DNA of 9,430 nucleotides from DATBGO01 sp050011895 (GTDB lineage: Bacteria > Actinomycetota > Actinomycetes > Streptosporangiales > Streptosporangiaceae), in assembly GCA_050011895.1 (NCBI GenBank), contig JBEKIF010000204.1:1-9430 (forward strand), read 5' to 3'. Every line of letters begins with the position of its first letter. Position 1 is the stretch's first letter. Both the position numbers and the translations under genes were made by a program. The notes below the pieces were generated by a model. That model was not told where the DNA came from. It saw only the letters and a list, made by a program, of their open reading frames with translations, and made no database searches. This document shows positions 1-6,729 of the stretch, piece after piece.

Positions 1-1
1 T

Positions 2-121
2 GAGTTCGCGCGGTTGTCCCGGCTGTCGCCGAAGGCGCTGCGGCTTTACGACGAGCTCGGCCTGCTGCGGCACCTTACCCCCGCCCAATGGCAGGTCGTC
101 GCGCAGACGCTGCACAACTAG
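2..121 (+). pseudogene. MerR-like regulator fragment, truncated
   Basis: The frame is open from the window edge to the TAG at 119-121 and gives 39 residues. It opens with a sequence typical of the MerR helix-turn-helix (EFARLSRLSPKALRLYDELG), in which LSPKALRLYDELGLL is the recognition-helix region. A normal MerR protein then continues into a wing (GYRxY type) and a long dimerisation helix. Here it passes into LTPAQWQVVAQTLHN and stops, so wing and effector domain are missing. Either an internal deletion or a small MerR-like protein would explain this. The stop codon is part of CTAG at 118-121, the left border of the following insertion sequence. The N-terminus lies outside the window. The MerR-like start is fairly clear; that the gene is broken is inferred. 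Confidence 0.5.
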
Positions 122-136
122 GACGCTGCTGAAGTA
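122..136 (+). repeat. Left terminal inverted repeat of IS copy A
   Basis: GACGCTGCTGAAGTA is the exact complement of 1937-1951. G121 and C1952 also pair, but they belong to the CTAG/CCAG flanks under the target-site reading used here. Confidence 0.9.
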
Positions 137-232
137 GTCGCTGTTTCCTGCAGCTGTGCGGCTTGGTTCGGATAGGTCAGCGGGCCGCGTGTCGCGCCGG
201 TGGACTATGGCCTGAGCTGGGAGAATTGTCCT

Positions 233-1804
233 ATGGCGCTGGGCAGGGCACAGGCTGGGCAGGGTTTCGATAATCCCCGGGAGCTGCTCGGTGACCGGCT
301 GCGGGAGGGTTCGGTTTACCGGCTGCTGGCCGATCACGGGCATGCGGTGTTCCCCGATGGCTATTTCGCTGATCTGTACTGCGGTGCGGTGAAGGGCCGG
401 CCGACGGTGCCGGCGCGGGTGGTGGCCACGGTGATGGTGCTGCAGGCGTTCGAGGGCTTGTCGGACCGGGAGGCGTGTGACCGGCTGGAGGTGGATCTGC
501 GCTGGCAGGCCGCGGCGGGGGTGGATGCCGGGTACCGGGCGTTTCACCCGACGGTGCTGGTCGGCATGCGGAACAAGCTGCGGGCCTCCGATCGCCCGCG
601 GCGTTTGTTCGAGGACACCAAAGTGGCCGCCAGGGCCGCCGGCGCGATGAAGGGCCGGGCCCGGGTGCTGGATGCGACCGCGGTCTATGACGCGGTGGCC
701 ACTCAGGACACCGTGACCCAGCTGCGGTCAGCGATCCGCAAGGTGCTGTCCGCGCTGGATAAGGCGGGCAGCCCGGTCGCCGGGCAGGTCCGGCAGTCGC
801 TGAGCCGTGACGATGATTACGCGGGCCCGGGAAAGCCGCCGTGTGACTGGGACGACCCGGCCGCCCGCGAAGCGCTCGTGGACGAGCTGGTCAAAGATGC
901 GCTGGCCGCCCTGGCCGCGCTGGACGGGCAGCTGCTGCCGCTCCCCGGGATCGAGGCCGCTGGCCTGCTGGCCCTGGTGGCCGGGCAGGACGTCGAGCAG
1001 GGCGATGACGGGGTGTTCCGGATCGCCCGCAAGACCGCGCGGGACCGGGTGATCTCCACCGTGGACACCCAGGCCCGGCACGGGCACAAATCGCGGAACC
1101 GCCGGTTCGACGGCTACAAGGCGCACCTGTCGGTGGACCCGGACTCCGAGCTGATCGACGAGGTGGCCCTGACCCCGGCGAACAGCCCTGACCGGGACGC
1201 CGCCGGGCAGCTGCTCGCCGGCCTGGCTGATGGCGAGGACAAGCCCGAGGTGGTGGGCGATTCGGCGTACGGCGACGCGGCCACCCGCGCGAACCTGCAG
1301 GCCCAGGGATTCACCGTCACCGCCAAGTGCCCGCCAGCCCGCAACAGCGCCGGGCGGTTCTCCAAGGACCGGTTCACCGTCGACCTGCAGCGCGGCACGG
1401 TGACCTGCCCGGCCGGGCAGGTGGCCGTGATCACCGCTGCCGCCAGCGGCGGCAAGGCGTCGTTCCGGCCCTGGTGCGCCGCCTGCCCGCTGCGGACCGC
1501 GTGCACCAGCGCCCGCCGCGGGCGGACCATCGCCATCCACCCGCACGAGGAGATTCTGCAACGAGCCCGCGCCGCCCAGCGCGATCCCGCCTGGCAGGAC
1601 CGCTACCGGACCGACCGCCCCATCGTCGAGCGCAAGATCTCCCACTTCACCCGCCGCGCCTGGGGCGGCCGAAAAGCCCGCACCCGGGGACTGCGCCGCA
1701 TCTCCACCGACATCTACACCAGGGCCGGGGCCATCAACTGGGCCCGGCTCGCCGTCCTCGGCCTGCACCACGACGGAACCGGCTGGACACTCCAGGCAAC
1801 CTGA
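233..1804 (+). CDS. IS1182-family DDE transposase, copy A
   Basis: A cut-and-paste type transposase that should act on the inverted repeats of its own element. I chose the ATG at 233 (523 aa) because GGGAG at 219-223 lies 9 nt upstream and because MALG then lines up with MTLG at the start of the related transposase elsewhere in this window. A GTG at 200 would add 11 residues. The N-terminal region (about 20-130) carries the family pattern VFPDGYFADL and LSDREACDRLEVDLRW. The DDE triad is most likely D147 (RVLDAT), D343 (VVGDSAYG) and E466 (IVERKISHF). A Cys cluster at residues 392, 415, 418 and 424 (CxxC type) lies between the second Asp and the Glu, as is common in this family. Length is normal and no frameshift is visible, so the protein is probably functional. 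Confidence 0.93.
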   Translation: MALGRAQAGQGFDNPRELLGDRLREGSVYRLLADHGHAVFPDGYFADLYCGAVKGRPTVPARVVATVMVLQAFEGLSDREACDRLEVDLRWQAAAGVDAGYRAFHPTVLVGMRNKLRASDRPRRLFEDTKVAARAAGAMKGRARVLDATAVYDAVATQDTVTQLRSAIRKVLSALDKAGSPVAGQVRQSLSRDDDYAGPGKPPCDWDDPAAREALVDELVKDALAALAALDGQLLPLPGIEAAGLLALVAGQDVEQGDDGVFRIARKTARDRVISTVDTQARHGHKSRNRRFDGYKAHLSVDPDSELIDEVALTPANSPDRDAAGQLLAGLADGEDKPEVVGDSAYGDAATRANLQAQGFTVTAKCPPARNSAGRFSKDRFTVDLQRGTVTCPAGQVAVITAAASGGKASFRPWCAACPLRTACTSARRGRTIAIHPHEEILQRARAAQRDPAWQDRYRTDRPIVERKISHFTRRAWGGRKARTRGLRRISTDIYTRAGAINWARLAVLGLHHDGTGWTLQAT

Positions 1805-1936
1805 ACCAGGCACCCGGCCAGCGCACCACCGGCCCGCAGCGGAACCTGGCCACCGCCCGCAACCGGGCAACCCGGGCAGCAGCAAGGCTTCATCCGGCCA
1901 CCGCCAGCATCGGCTCCGGCGGCCGCATCAGCCTCT

Positions 1937-1951
1937 TACTTCAGCAGCGTC
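1937..1951 (-). repeat. Right terminal inverted repeat of IS copy A
   Basis: TACTTCAGCAGCGTC is the exact reverse complement of 122-136. Similarity fades inward after 15 bases, although a few more bases (TCGCTG against AGAGGCTG) remain partly alike. Confidence 0.9.
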
Positions 1952-1956
1952 CCAGT

Positions 1957-2023
1957 GAGGCTCCGCCTCTGACCGCCGAGGTGCGGGCTGGCCCGGGTGG
2001 CGGGCTGCGGTCAGGCTGGCGGT
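1957..2023 (+). other. Leader of the split gene, between IS copy A and the start codon
   Basis: This short stretch separates the right flank of the insertion sequence from the ATG at 2024. It begins with a small hairpin, GAGGC (1957-1961) paired with GCCTC (1965-1969) around a 3-base loop. I see no convincing -35/-10 pair and no strong Shine-Dalgarno sequence; GGCTGGCGG lies just before the start. Insertion upstream may have removed the native promoter. Confidence 0.3.
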
Positions 2024-3043
2024 ATGGCTGCAACGGTGACTGTGAACGATCTTCTCGATGGCCATGTGGTGCTGGACATTGAGTGCCTGGATCGGATCTA
2101 TCTCAATGGATACGTGCCGAATCTTCAGGTGGCTGGCCAGGTGGTGTCGTTCATGACGCAGCATCTCGGCTGCCCGATCCCGTCGCCGGCGATCATGGAG
2201 AAGATCGGCACGGCGTTCCGGCGGGCGGTGAGCGCGTTCGCCGAAGCCAACCGGATCCCGGTGGTGCGGTTCGGCAAGAGCGACCGCAAAATCGACGTGA
2301 TGCGCCGGCATGTGGCCGCGCAGGCCGCGACCGGGCGGTCCGGGGTAGCGGCGATCGGGGTGGCGCAGGAGTACCAGAACGTGTTCACCGCGACGGCCAG
2401 GCGGGGCCGTAACGGCGTGCCGTGGTTCTCGTTCGCCAAGGCCGACCGCCGGGTGACCTGTTTCTACTTCTACCTGTGGGACGCCGGCTTCGGGCCCGGG
2501 TTCATCAAGGTCTGCGCCTACTTCCCCTATCCGGTAAAGGTGTGGGTCAACGGGCACGAGTGGGCCAAGCGCCAGTGCGTGCGGGCCGGGATCAGGTTCA
2601 CCGAGCTGTCCAACGGGTTCGCCGCCTGCCAGGACCCGGATGCTCTCCAGGCGATCTGCGACCGGCTCAGTCCCCAGGTCATCCAGGTGTTCTTCGAGCG
2701 GTGGATGAGCGTGCTGCCGCTGCCGCTGACTCCTGCTGACCGGGACGCCGGCTACTGGTGGGAACTGTCGATGCGCCAGATCGAGACCTCCCGCACCCTG
2801 GTCTTCGACGCCCCGCGCCGGGCCCGGGCGTTCTTCGAGGCCCTGGTCGCCGACAACCTCGGCCTGGGCCGCCCCGACAGCGTGGAGCTGATCTTCACCG
2901 GGAAACGCCCCGGTGGCCGTGGCCGCCCGGTCAAGCTCGACGTGACCTGCAAGACCAAGGTTGTCACCCGCGACACTGAGGTCACCATCAACGTGTTCTT
3001 CAAGCACTCACGCATCAAGCAGTACCTCATTATCTTGAGTTGA
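2024..3043 (+). pseudogene. 5' half of a split gene (538-aa protein of unknown function)
   Basis: This encodes residues 1-335 of an interrupted protein. Residues after 335 (IILS and then TGA) come from the transposon. I chose the ATG at 2024, which gives MAATVTVNDLL; a GTG at 1997 would add 9 residues. The sequence is protein-like throughout, soluble, with no signal peptide or membrane segment. Notable stretches are DIECLDRIYLNGYVPNLQ (18-35), FGPGFIKVCAYFPYP (156-170), VNGHEWAKRQ (175-184) and FFKHSRIKQYL (325-335). The pattern matches what I remember as a widespread family of uncharacterised actinobacterial proteins, but I cannot name a domain. The break lies between Y334-L335 and K336, exactly at the 6-bp ACCTCA. 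The frame resumes at 6745. The truncated product of 339 aa would lack the winged-helix-like C-terminal part. Confidence 0.82.
3024..3029 (+). repeat. Left 6-bp core of the Tn554-like element
   Basis: ACCTCA, repeated in direct orientation at 6740-6745. One copy is needed to restore the host reading frame (TAC CTC AAA, Y-L-K), so this is the crossover or target core. A 6-bp core agrees with what is known for Tn554 itself. Confidence 0.75.
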
Positions 3044-3126
3044 TCTTGAAATGGCCATTCTGAACTGGGGATTTGCTGTGGAGGCATGTCGCTGACGGTG
3101 GTCGGGGCGACGGTGCCGTGTCCGGG
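3030..3126. other. Left end of the Tn554-like element (recombinase-binding candidate)
   Basis: This 97-bp non-coding end is clearly richer in A/T than its surroundings. It holds TTATCT next to the core, two copies of ATCTTGA (3032-3038 and 3043-3049) whose starts are 11 bp apart (one helical turn), a perfect 10-bp palindrome AATGGCCATT (3050-3059), and TGTCGCTGACG (3087-3097), which recurs inverted at the other end. This is consistent with arm-type binding sites for the recombinases. No gene is visible. Confidence 0.5.
3087..3097 (+). repeat. Subterminal inverted repeat, left
   Basis: TGTCGCTGACG, 58 bp inside the left core, is the exact reverse complement of 6648-6658. Confidence 0.5.
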
Positions 3127-3516
3127 TCAGGCGTGGATCTGCGCGGCGCGTCGTTCGCCGAGAAGTACTGCGACGTGGTCGCTGAGGCGGGTGTTGTCGG
3201 CTCGGAGCCGGGCGTTGTCGGCTAGCAGTGCCTCGATGCGCTGCTGCCTGGATTCGTCGGTACCGCGCTGTGCTGCCGGGCGCGGCCGCCCGGAGGCTGG
3301 GGTGGCTGCTGCTCGCAGCCGCTCGACTTCGGCGCGGAGGGTCGGCTGGCGGTATAGCCAGGCGCGGGACACCCTGGCGGCCGCGGCCACGCCGCGGAAG
3401 GTGACTGGTTCCCCGGCGCGGTCGAGGTCTTTCAGGGCGTCGCGGGTCCGGGTGAGGGCGTCCTCATGCCGGCGCTGGGCGGACTGGATCAGGTAGCGGC
3501 TGTTGTCAGGGCGCAT
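3127..3516 (-). CDS. tnpC: TnpC-like small transposition protein
   Basis: A basic 129-aa protein matching the third gene of Tn554-type modules, where TnpC is an accessory factor that influences transposition efficiency or orientation. Residues 38-57 (VTFRGVAAAARVSRAWLYRQ) look like a helix-turn-helix. Residues about 88-122 form a probable coiled coil with regular Leu/Ile spacing (RIEALLADNARLRADNTRL), suited to dimerisation or to contact with a recombinase. A Pro/Ala/Gly-rich linker (71-84) joins the two parts. The ATG at 3514-3516 overlaps the tnpB stop by 11 nt (ATGCGCCCTGA), so translation is probably coupled. It is the last gene of the minus-strand operon and ends 97 bp before the element border. 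Family assignment rests on order, size and the HTH plus coiled-coil layout. Confidence 0.83.
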   Translation of the reverse strand: MRPDNSRYLIQSAQRRHEDALTRTRDALKDLDRAGEPVTFRGVAAAARVSRAWLYRQPTLRAEVERLRAAATPASGRPRPAAQRGTDESRQQRIEALLADNARLRADNTRLSDHVAVLLGERRAAQIHA

Positions 3517-5518
3517 CGGGTGTGCTCCGGTCGAGGGCTTCTAGCGCGGGGATGATGGTGTCCAGGCTGGCGGCGACCTTGCGGTGGCCGGCGGCCAGCC
3601 GGGTCTGCCCGAGCTGCTCGGCGGTGGCGATGAGGACGGCGGTGCGGTCCCGCTGGGCGCGGTGCACATCGAGGAAGTCGGGCGTGGTCTGGAAGTCGGG
3701 GCAGGTCAGGCAGGCGTTGGGATGTGGGCAGTCCTGCTGGGGTGGCCGGCCGCAGTAGCCGTTTGGCAGGCTGTCATGGACCCGGGACAGGTTGTGCTTG
3801 GCCCATTCGGCGTCAGCGGCCGGGGAACCGGGATCGTAGCCGATCAGCTGCCCGGTGATGTCGACGCGCTGTTCGCAGTAGCGGTCGAAGGCGGCCCGCA
3901 GGGTCGTGTCGTGCAGCGAGGCGTACCTGGCGGTCATCTGCGGGCTCTTATGCCCGAGCATGCGCTGCACGATGTGCTCGGGGACGCCTGAGTTGATCAT
4001 TCTTGTCCCGAGCGTGTGCCGGAATTGGTGCGCGCTGACCCGGACTGGCTGGCCGGACTCGTCGCGCAGGTCGATGTCGTCCTGCCAGCGGCTCAGCCGG
4101 GCGTGCAGGGTGGCATAGGTGAAGCAGGCCCGGCCGTCGGGGTCGCAGGTGGCGCGGGGAAACAGCCATCGGGTGCCGGGCGGGCAGGTCGCCTTGACAT
4201 GCTGCTGCTGCGCGCGGATCGCGTCGGCGGCCCTGGCGCTGAGCGGCACCATCTGCTCGGTCCGGACCTTGGAGTTGTAGAACCGCAGGCACGGCCATCC
4301 CGCGCTGTCATCGGCGAGGGCGTCGAGCCCGATCCGGCAGGCGTCACTGGACCGCAGCCCGGTCTCGATCAGCACGATGATCAGGTGGCGGGTCGTCGGG
4401 TCGGTGATGCGGGCGAGGCTGGCCTCGGATTCGAGCTGGGCCATCACGTGCTCGGGGATGAACCGGGGCAGGTAGGCGCCCCGGCGCGGCATGTCGTCGG
4501 CATACAGGACCGCGCCGGCCGGCAGGCGCGGCAGCCAGCCGTGGCGGCGGCTGGCTTCCAGGAAGCTGCGCAGCGCGACCAGGTAACCCAGCCGGGTCTG
4601 CACCGTCAGGCCGGCGGAGGCCAGATGTGACAAGAAGCGCTCCAGGACGTCCCGGCTGATCGACGCCTCGCCGACGGCGGCAGGTTCGGTGTCGGCGAGG
4701 TAGCGGGCGAACCACGTGAGCGCGAGCGCGTCGCCGGCGACCGTGCCGACTGCCCGGCCGGTCGCCAGGCGGAACCGGCCCCACTGCCTGGCCGCGTCCC
4801 GCAGCCAGGCCTGCGGGATGCCGCCGAAGCGGATCAGGTAGCTGCTGGCGTTGGCTGGCAGTCCCAGCCGCCGGGCATCCCAGGTGTCCCGCTGGTACTC
4901 GTCGTCGGCGGTCGCGCCCTGGGCGAAGTCCTCGACGCGGACGCGGGCATAGCTGACGAACGCGGCAGCGTCGTAGCCGCGGGACGGGTCGGGTCGCGCG
5001 ACCGCGTCCAGTTCGTCTCGGGGCCGGTCCAGCAGCGAGGTCACGTTCGCGCCGGCCAGCAGCCTGACGGCCGCAGCGACCTGGCACGGGCGCAGGCCCG
5101 GGCCGCGTTCGTCACTGCGGCACTGCAACGCGTATGCGATCTCCAGCCGCAGCTGCGGCGGCAGGCCGCGCAGGTCGTAGCCTTCGGCGGCCCGCAATCC
5201 CTGCCAGGCCCGCGCCACCGGGCCGGTGGCTCCGGTGAATTCCGCCAGGTCTGGTTTCCCGGACTTATGCCACCTGGAGTAGTGGCTGCCGCACAGACCG
5301 CGGCCCTGGCAGCGCCGGCCGCAGTCCGGCACGGCGCAGCGCTGGCCGGCCAGGACCACATCGGCTGGGCCGGGGACGATCACCCCGGCGGCGAACACCG
5401 GGCGCAGCGCGGCCAGCAGCCGGCCTGCCAGGCCTCCCGCCGCCGGTAACGCCGGTAACGCCGTCAGCGGCGAGGCCGCGGCGGGCCGGGTCACCCTTCG
5501 CCCCCTGGCCCGGGCCAC
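3506..5518 (-). CDS. tnpB: TnpB-like tyrosine recombinase with Cys/His clusters
   Basis: A 670-aa tyrosine recombinase, the larger of two in the element; with TnpA it should cut and rejoin the ACCTCA cores. The catalytic domain shows R389 (IETGLRSSD), K417 (FYNSKVRT), H497 and R500 (HQFRHT), H523 (LGHKS) and nucleophile Y532 (RYASLHD), so the active site is complete. The SAM-like core-binding domain is about residues 270-340. A Cys/His cluster near the N-terminus (C61, C66, C70, C76, H79, H84) and a four-Cys cluster after the catalytic Tyr (C589, C597, C603, C606) suggest two zinc-binding modules; the C-terminal type is familiar from TnpB of Tn554-like elements. The GTG at 5516-5518 overlaps the tnpA end by 28 nt and the stop overlaps tnpC, so the three genes form one operon. 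It is slightly longer than Tn554 TnpB. Confidence 0.92.
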   Translation of the reverse strand: MARARGRRVTRPAAASPLTALPALPAAGGLAGRLLAALRPVFAAGVIVPGPADVVLAGQRCAVPDCGRRCQGRGLCGSHYSRWHKSGKPDLAEFTGATGPVARAWQGLRAAEGYDLRGLPPQLRLEIAYALQCRSDERGPGLRPCQVAAAVRLLAGANVTSLLDRPRDELDAVARPDPSRGYDAAAFVSYARVRVEDFAQGATADDEYQRDTWDARRLGLPANASSYLIRFGGIPQAWLRDAARQWGRFRLATGRAVGTVAGDALALTWFARYLADTEPAAVGEASISRDVLERFLSHLASAGLTVQTRLGYLVALRSFLEASRRHGWLPRLPAGAVLYADDMPRRGAYLPRFIPEHVMAQLESEASLARITDPTTRHLIIVLIETGLRSSDACRIGLDALADDSAGWPCLRFYNSKVRTEQMVPLSARAADAIRAQQQHVKATCPPGTRWLFPRATCDPDGRACFTYATLHARLSRWQDDIDLRDESGQPVRVSAHQFRHTLGTRMINSGVPEHIVQRMLGHKSPQMTARYASLHDTTLRAAFDRYCEQRVDITGQLIGYDPGSPAADAEWAKHNLSRVHDSLPNGYCGRPPQQDCPHPNACLTCPDFQTTPDFLDVHRAQRDRTAVLIATAEQLGQTRLAAGHRKVAASLDTIIPALEALDRSTPDAP

Positions 5519-6585
5519 ACGCCGGCGCGGATCAGCTCAGCACGCATGTCCTCCGCCTGCAGGTGCACATAGGCGGAGCTGGTGGTCGACACCGACGCGT
5601 GGGTGAGCCGCTTGCTGACCACCTCGATCGGCACGCCCCGGCGGATCAGGTCGGTGGCATGCGAATGGCGCAGCGTGTGGCAGGTGAACTCGATCCCGGT
5701 CCGCGCGCGCAGCCGGCTCACCAGCGTCTCCACCGCCTGATACCGCAGCGGTGCGCCGACCGGCTCGGCGAACAGGTTGACGAACACGTAGTCCGAGTCG
5801 AGCGGCCCGTACTCCACGTGCATGTACTCCGAATACAAGCGGATCAACGACGCCGATACCGGGATCTGGTGCACCCCGCGGGTCTTGGCCCGGGCCCCGT
5901 TGGCGTTATCGTCGCGCGGCACGACGCGGATCAGCTTGTCCCGGCTCACCACATCGGCGTGACGAAGGCCCAGAGCCTGCCCGATCCTCAGGCCGCTATC
6001 CGCAAGCAAGGCCAGCAAGAACCGGTCCCGCAGGCGCGTGCACGCCTCCAGCAGCGCCCGGATCTGCTCATCGGTCAAGGTGTCCGGGATCCGCTGCGGC
6101 ACCTCCAGCTTGATCGGGCGGACCGGGATCGGCTTGCCTGCCGTGACGTGATGCAGGAACGGCTTATACGAGCCGCGCCCCACCCGGCGCCAGGCGACCA
6201 GGTCAGCGGCCAGCCCCACCCCGGCCCGGGCGTGGAAATCATAGAAGCCGAACACCGCGGCCAGATGCCGGTTCACCGTCGCCGCCGCCCGGGCCGACTC
6301 GCCCGCATCCAGCACGATCACATTCGGCGCCGGAGCCCGCAGCCAGGCCGCGAACCGCGCGACCTGCTCCACGCCGGCCTCGCGCCAGCCAGTCCCATGG
6401 CCGGACAGGAACTCCAGCCACATCCGCAGGCTGTGCGCATACGCCCGCAGCGTGTTCGGCGACCGTTCCAGCGCCGCCAGGTGCGCCAGGTACGCCTCCG
6501 CTGGCTCGTCCGGAAACCCGTCCTCGCCGAGCACAGTCCACGACACGGCGCCGCCGCCTGCCGTCACCACCTTGTGGACGATCAC
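5491..6585 (-). CDS. tnpA: TnpA-like tyrosine recombinase
   Basis: A 364-aa tyrosine recombinase, first gene of the tnpABC operon and close to the usual TnpA length. The N-terminal SAM-like core-binding domain spans about residues 25-120 (EAYLAHLAALERSPNTLRAY). The catalytic domain has R200 (DSGLRIGQALGL), K234 (ARAKTRG), H303 and R306 (CHTLRHSHATD), H329 (LTHASVSTT) and nucleophile Y339 (SAYVHL), so all expected residues are in place. The GTG at 6583-6585 is chosen because a G-run (CCGGGGGG in the minus strand) lies just upstream and the protein starts at a natural point. The stop at 5491-5493 lies inside tnpB. With TnpB and TnpC it should carry out conservative, site-specific movement without a target duplication. 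Confidence 0.93.
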   Translation of the reverse strand: MIVHKVVTAGGGAVSWTVLGEDGFPDEPAEAYLAHLAALERSPNTLRAYAHSLRMWLEFLSGHGTGWREAGVEQVARFAAWLRAPAPNVIVLDAGESARAAATVNRHLAAVFGFYDFHARAGVGLAADLVAWRRVGRGSYKPFLHHVTAGKPIPVRPIKLEVPQRIPDTLTDEQIRALLEACTRLRDRFLLALLADSGLRIGQALGLRHADVVSRDKLIRVVPRDDNANGARAKTRGVHQIPVSASLIRLYSEYMHVEYGPLDSDYVFVNLFAEPVGAPLRYQAVETLVSRLRARTGIEFTCHTLRHSHATDLIRRGVPIEVVSKRLTHASVSTTSSAYVHLQAEDMRAELIRAGVWPGPGGEG

Positions 6586-6609
6586 CGCGCGCCCCCCGGC
6601 TCACCCGAT

Positions 6610-6621
6610 GTCACCGGTGAC
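6610..6621. promoter_or_regulatory. 12-bp palindrome upstream of tnpA, operator candidate
   Basis: GTCACCGGTGAC is a perfect dyad 25 nt upstream of the tnpA GTG. It could bind a dimeric regulator such as TnpC, or it could affect the leader RNA. A similar dyad occurs in coding sequence at 7594-7607, so chance in GC-rich DNA is possible. Confidence 0.3.
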
Positions 6622-6647
6622 CGTACTCGCCGCAGACACCGCGAGTG

Positions 6648-6658
6648 CGTCAGCGACA
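6648..6658 (-). repeat. Subterminal inverted repeat, right
   Basis: CGTCAGCGACA is the exact reverse complement of 3087-3097 and lies 82 bp inside the right core. The two are the longest inverted match I found between the two ends of the element. Confidence 0.5.
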
Positions 6659-6729
6659 CGCTGGAGAGAACATGTCTCCCGCGCGAGTCGGTTAGCACCT
6701 GGCAGACGTCGTGGACAAGACCTGAGGCG

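Larger units (their letters stand above)
122..1951 (+). mobile_element. IS1182-family insertion sequence, copy A
   Basis: A 1,830-bp element bounded by inverted repeats GACGCTGCTGAAGTA at 122-136 and its complement at 1937-1951. It holds one transposase on the + strand. The left flank is CTAG (118-121) and the right flank is CCAG (1952-1955), so a CTAG target with one changed base on the right is the simplest reading. The 132 bp between the transposase stop and the right repeat contain no gene that I can support. The element looks complete and possibly active. It lies between the MerR-like fragment and the start of the split gene, 72 bp upstream of that start, where it could have displaced the native promoter. 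Confidence 0.88.

Noticed and set aside
728..1885. Long minus-strand open frame opposite transposase A
   Set aside because: It is Gly/Arg/Pro-rich, low in complexity, and antisense to a clear transposase. It is a by-product of GC-rich codon use.
3127..6585. Phage integrase or integron reading of the central recombinases
   Set aside because: Two different tyrosine recombinases followed by a small HTH/coiled-coil protein, with overlapping genes and a 6-bp core, fit a Tn554-type module. There is no attC array, excisionase or phage gene.
5563..6729. Long + strand open frame leading into the 3' half of the split gene
   Set aside because: It is antisense to tnpA, is rich in Arg, His, Pro and Gln, and has no recognisable protein pattern until 6730. 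Only the part after the core is real coding.
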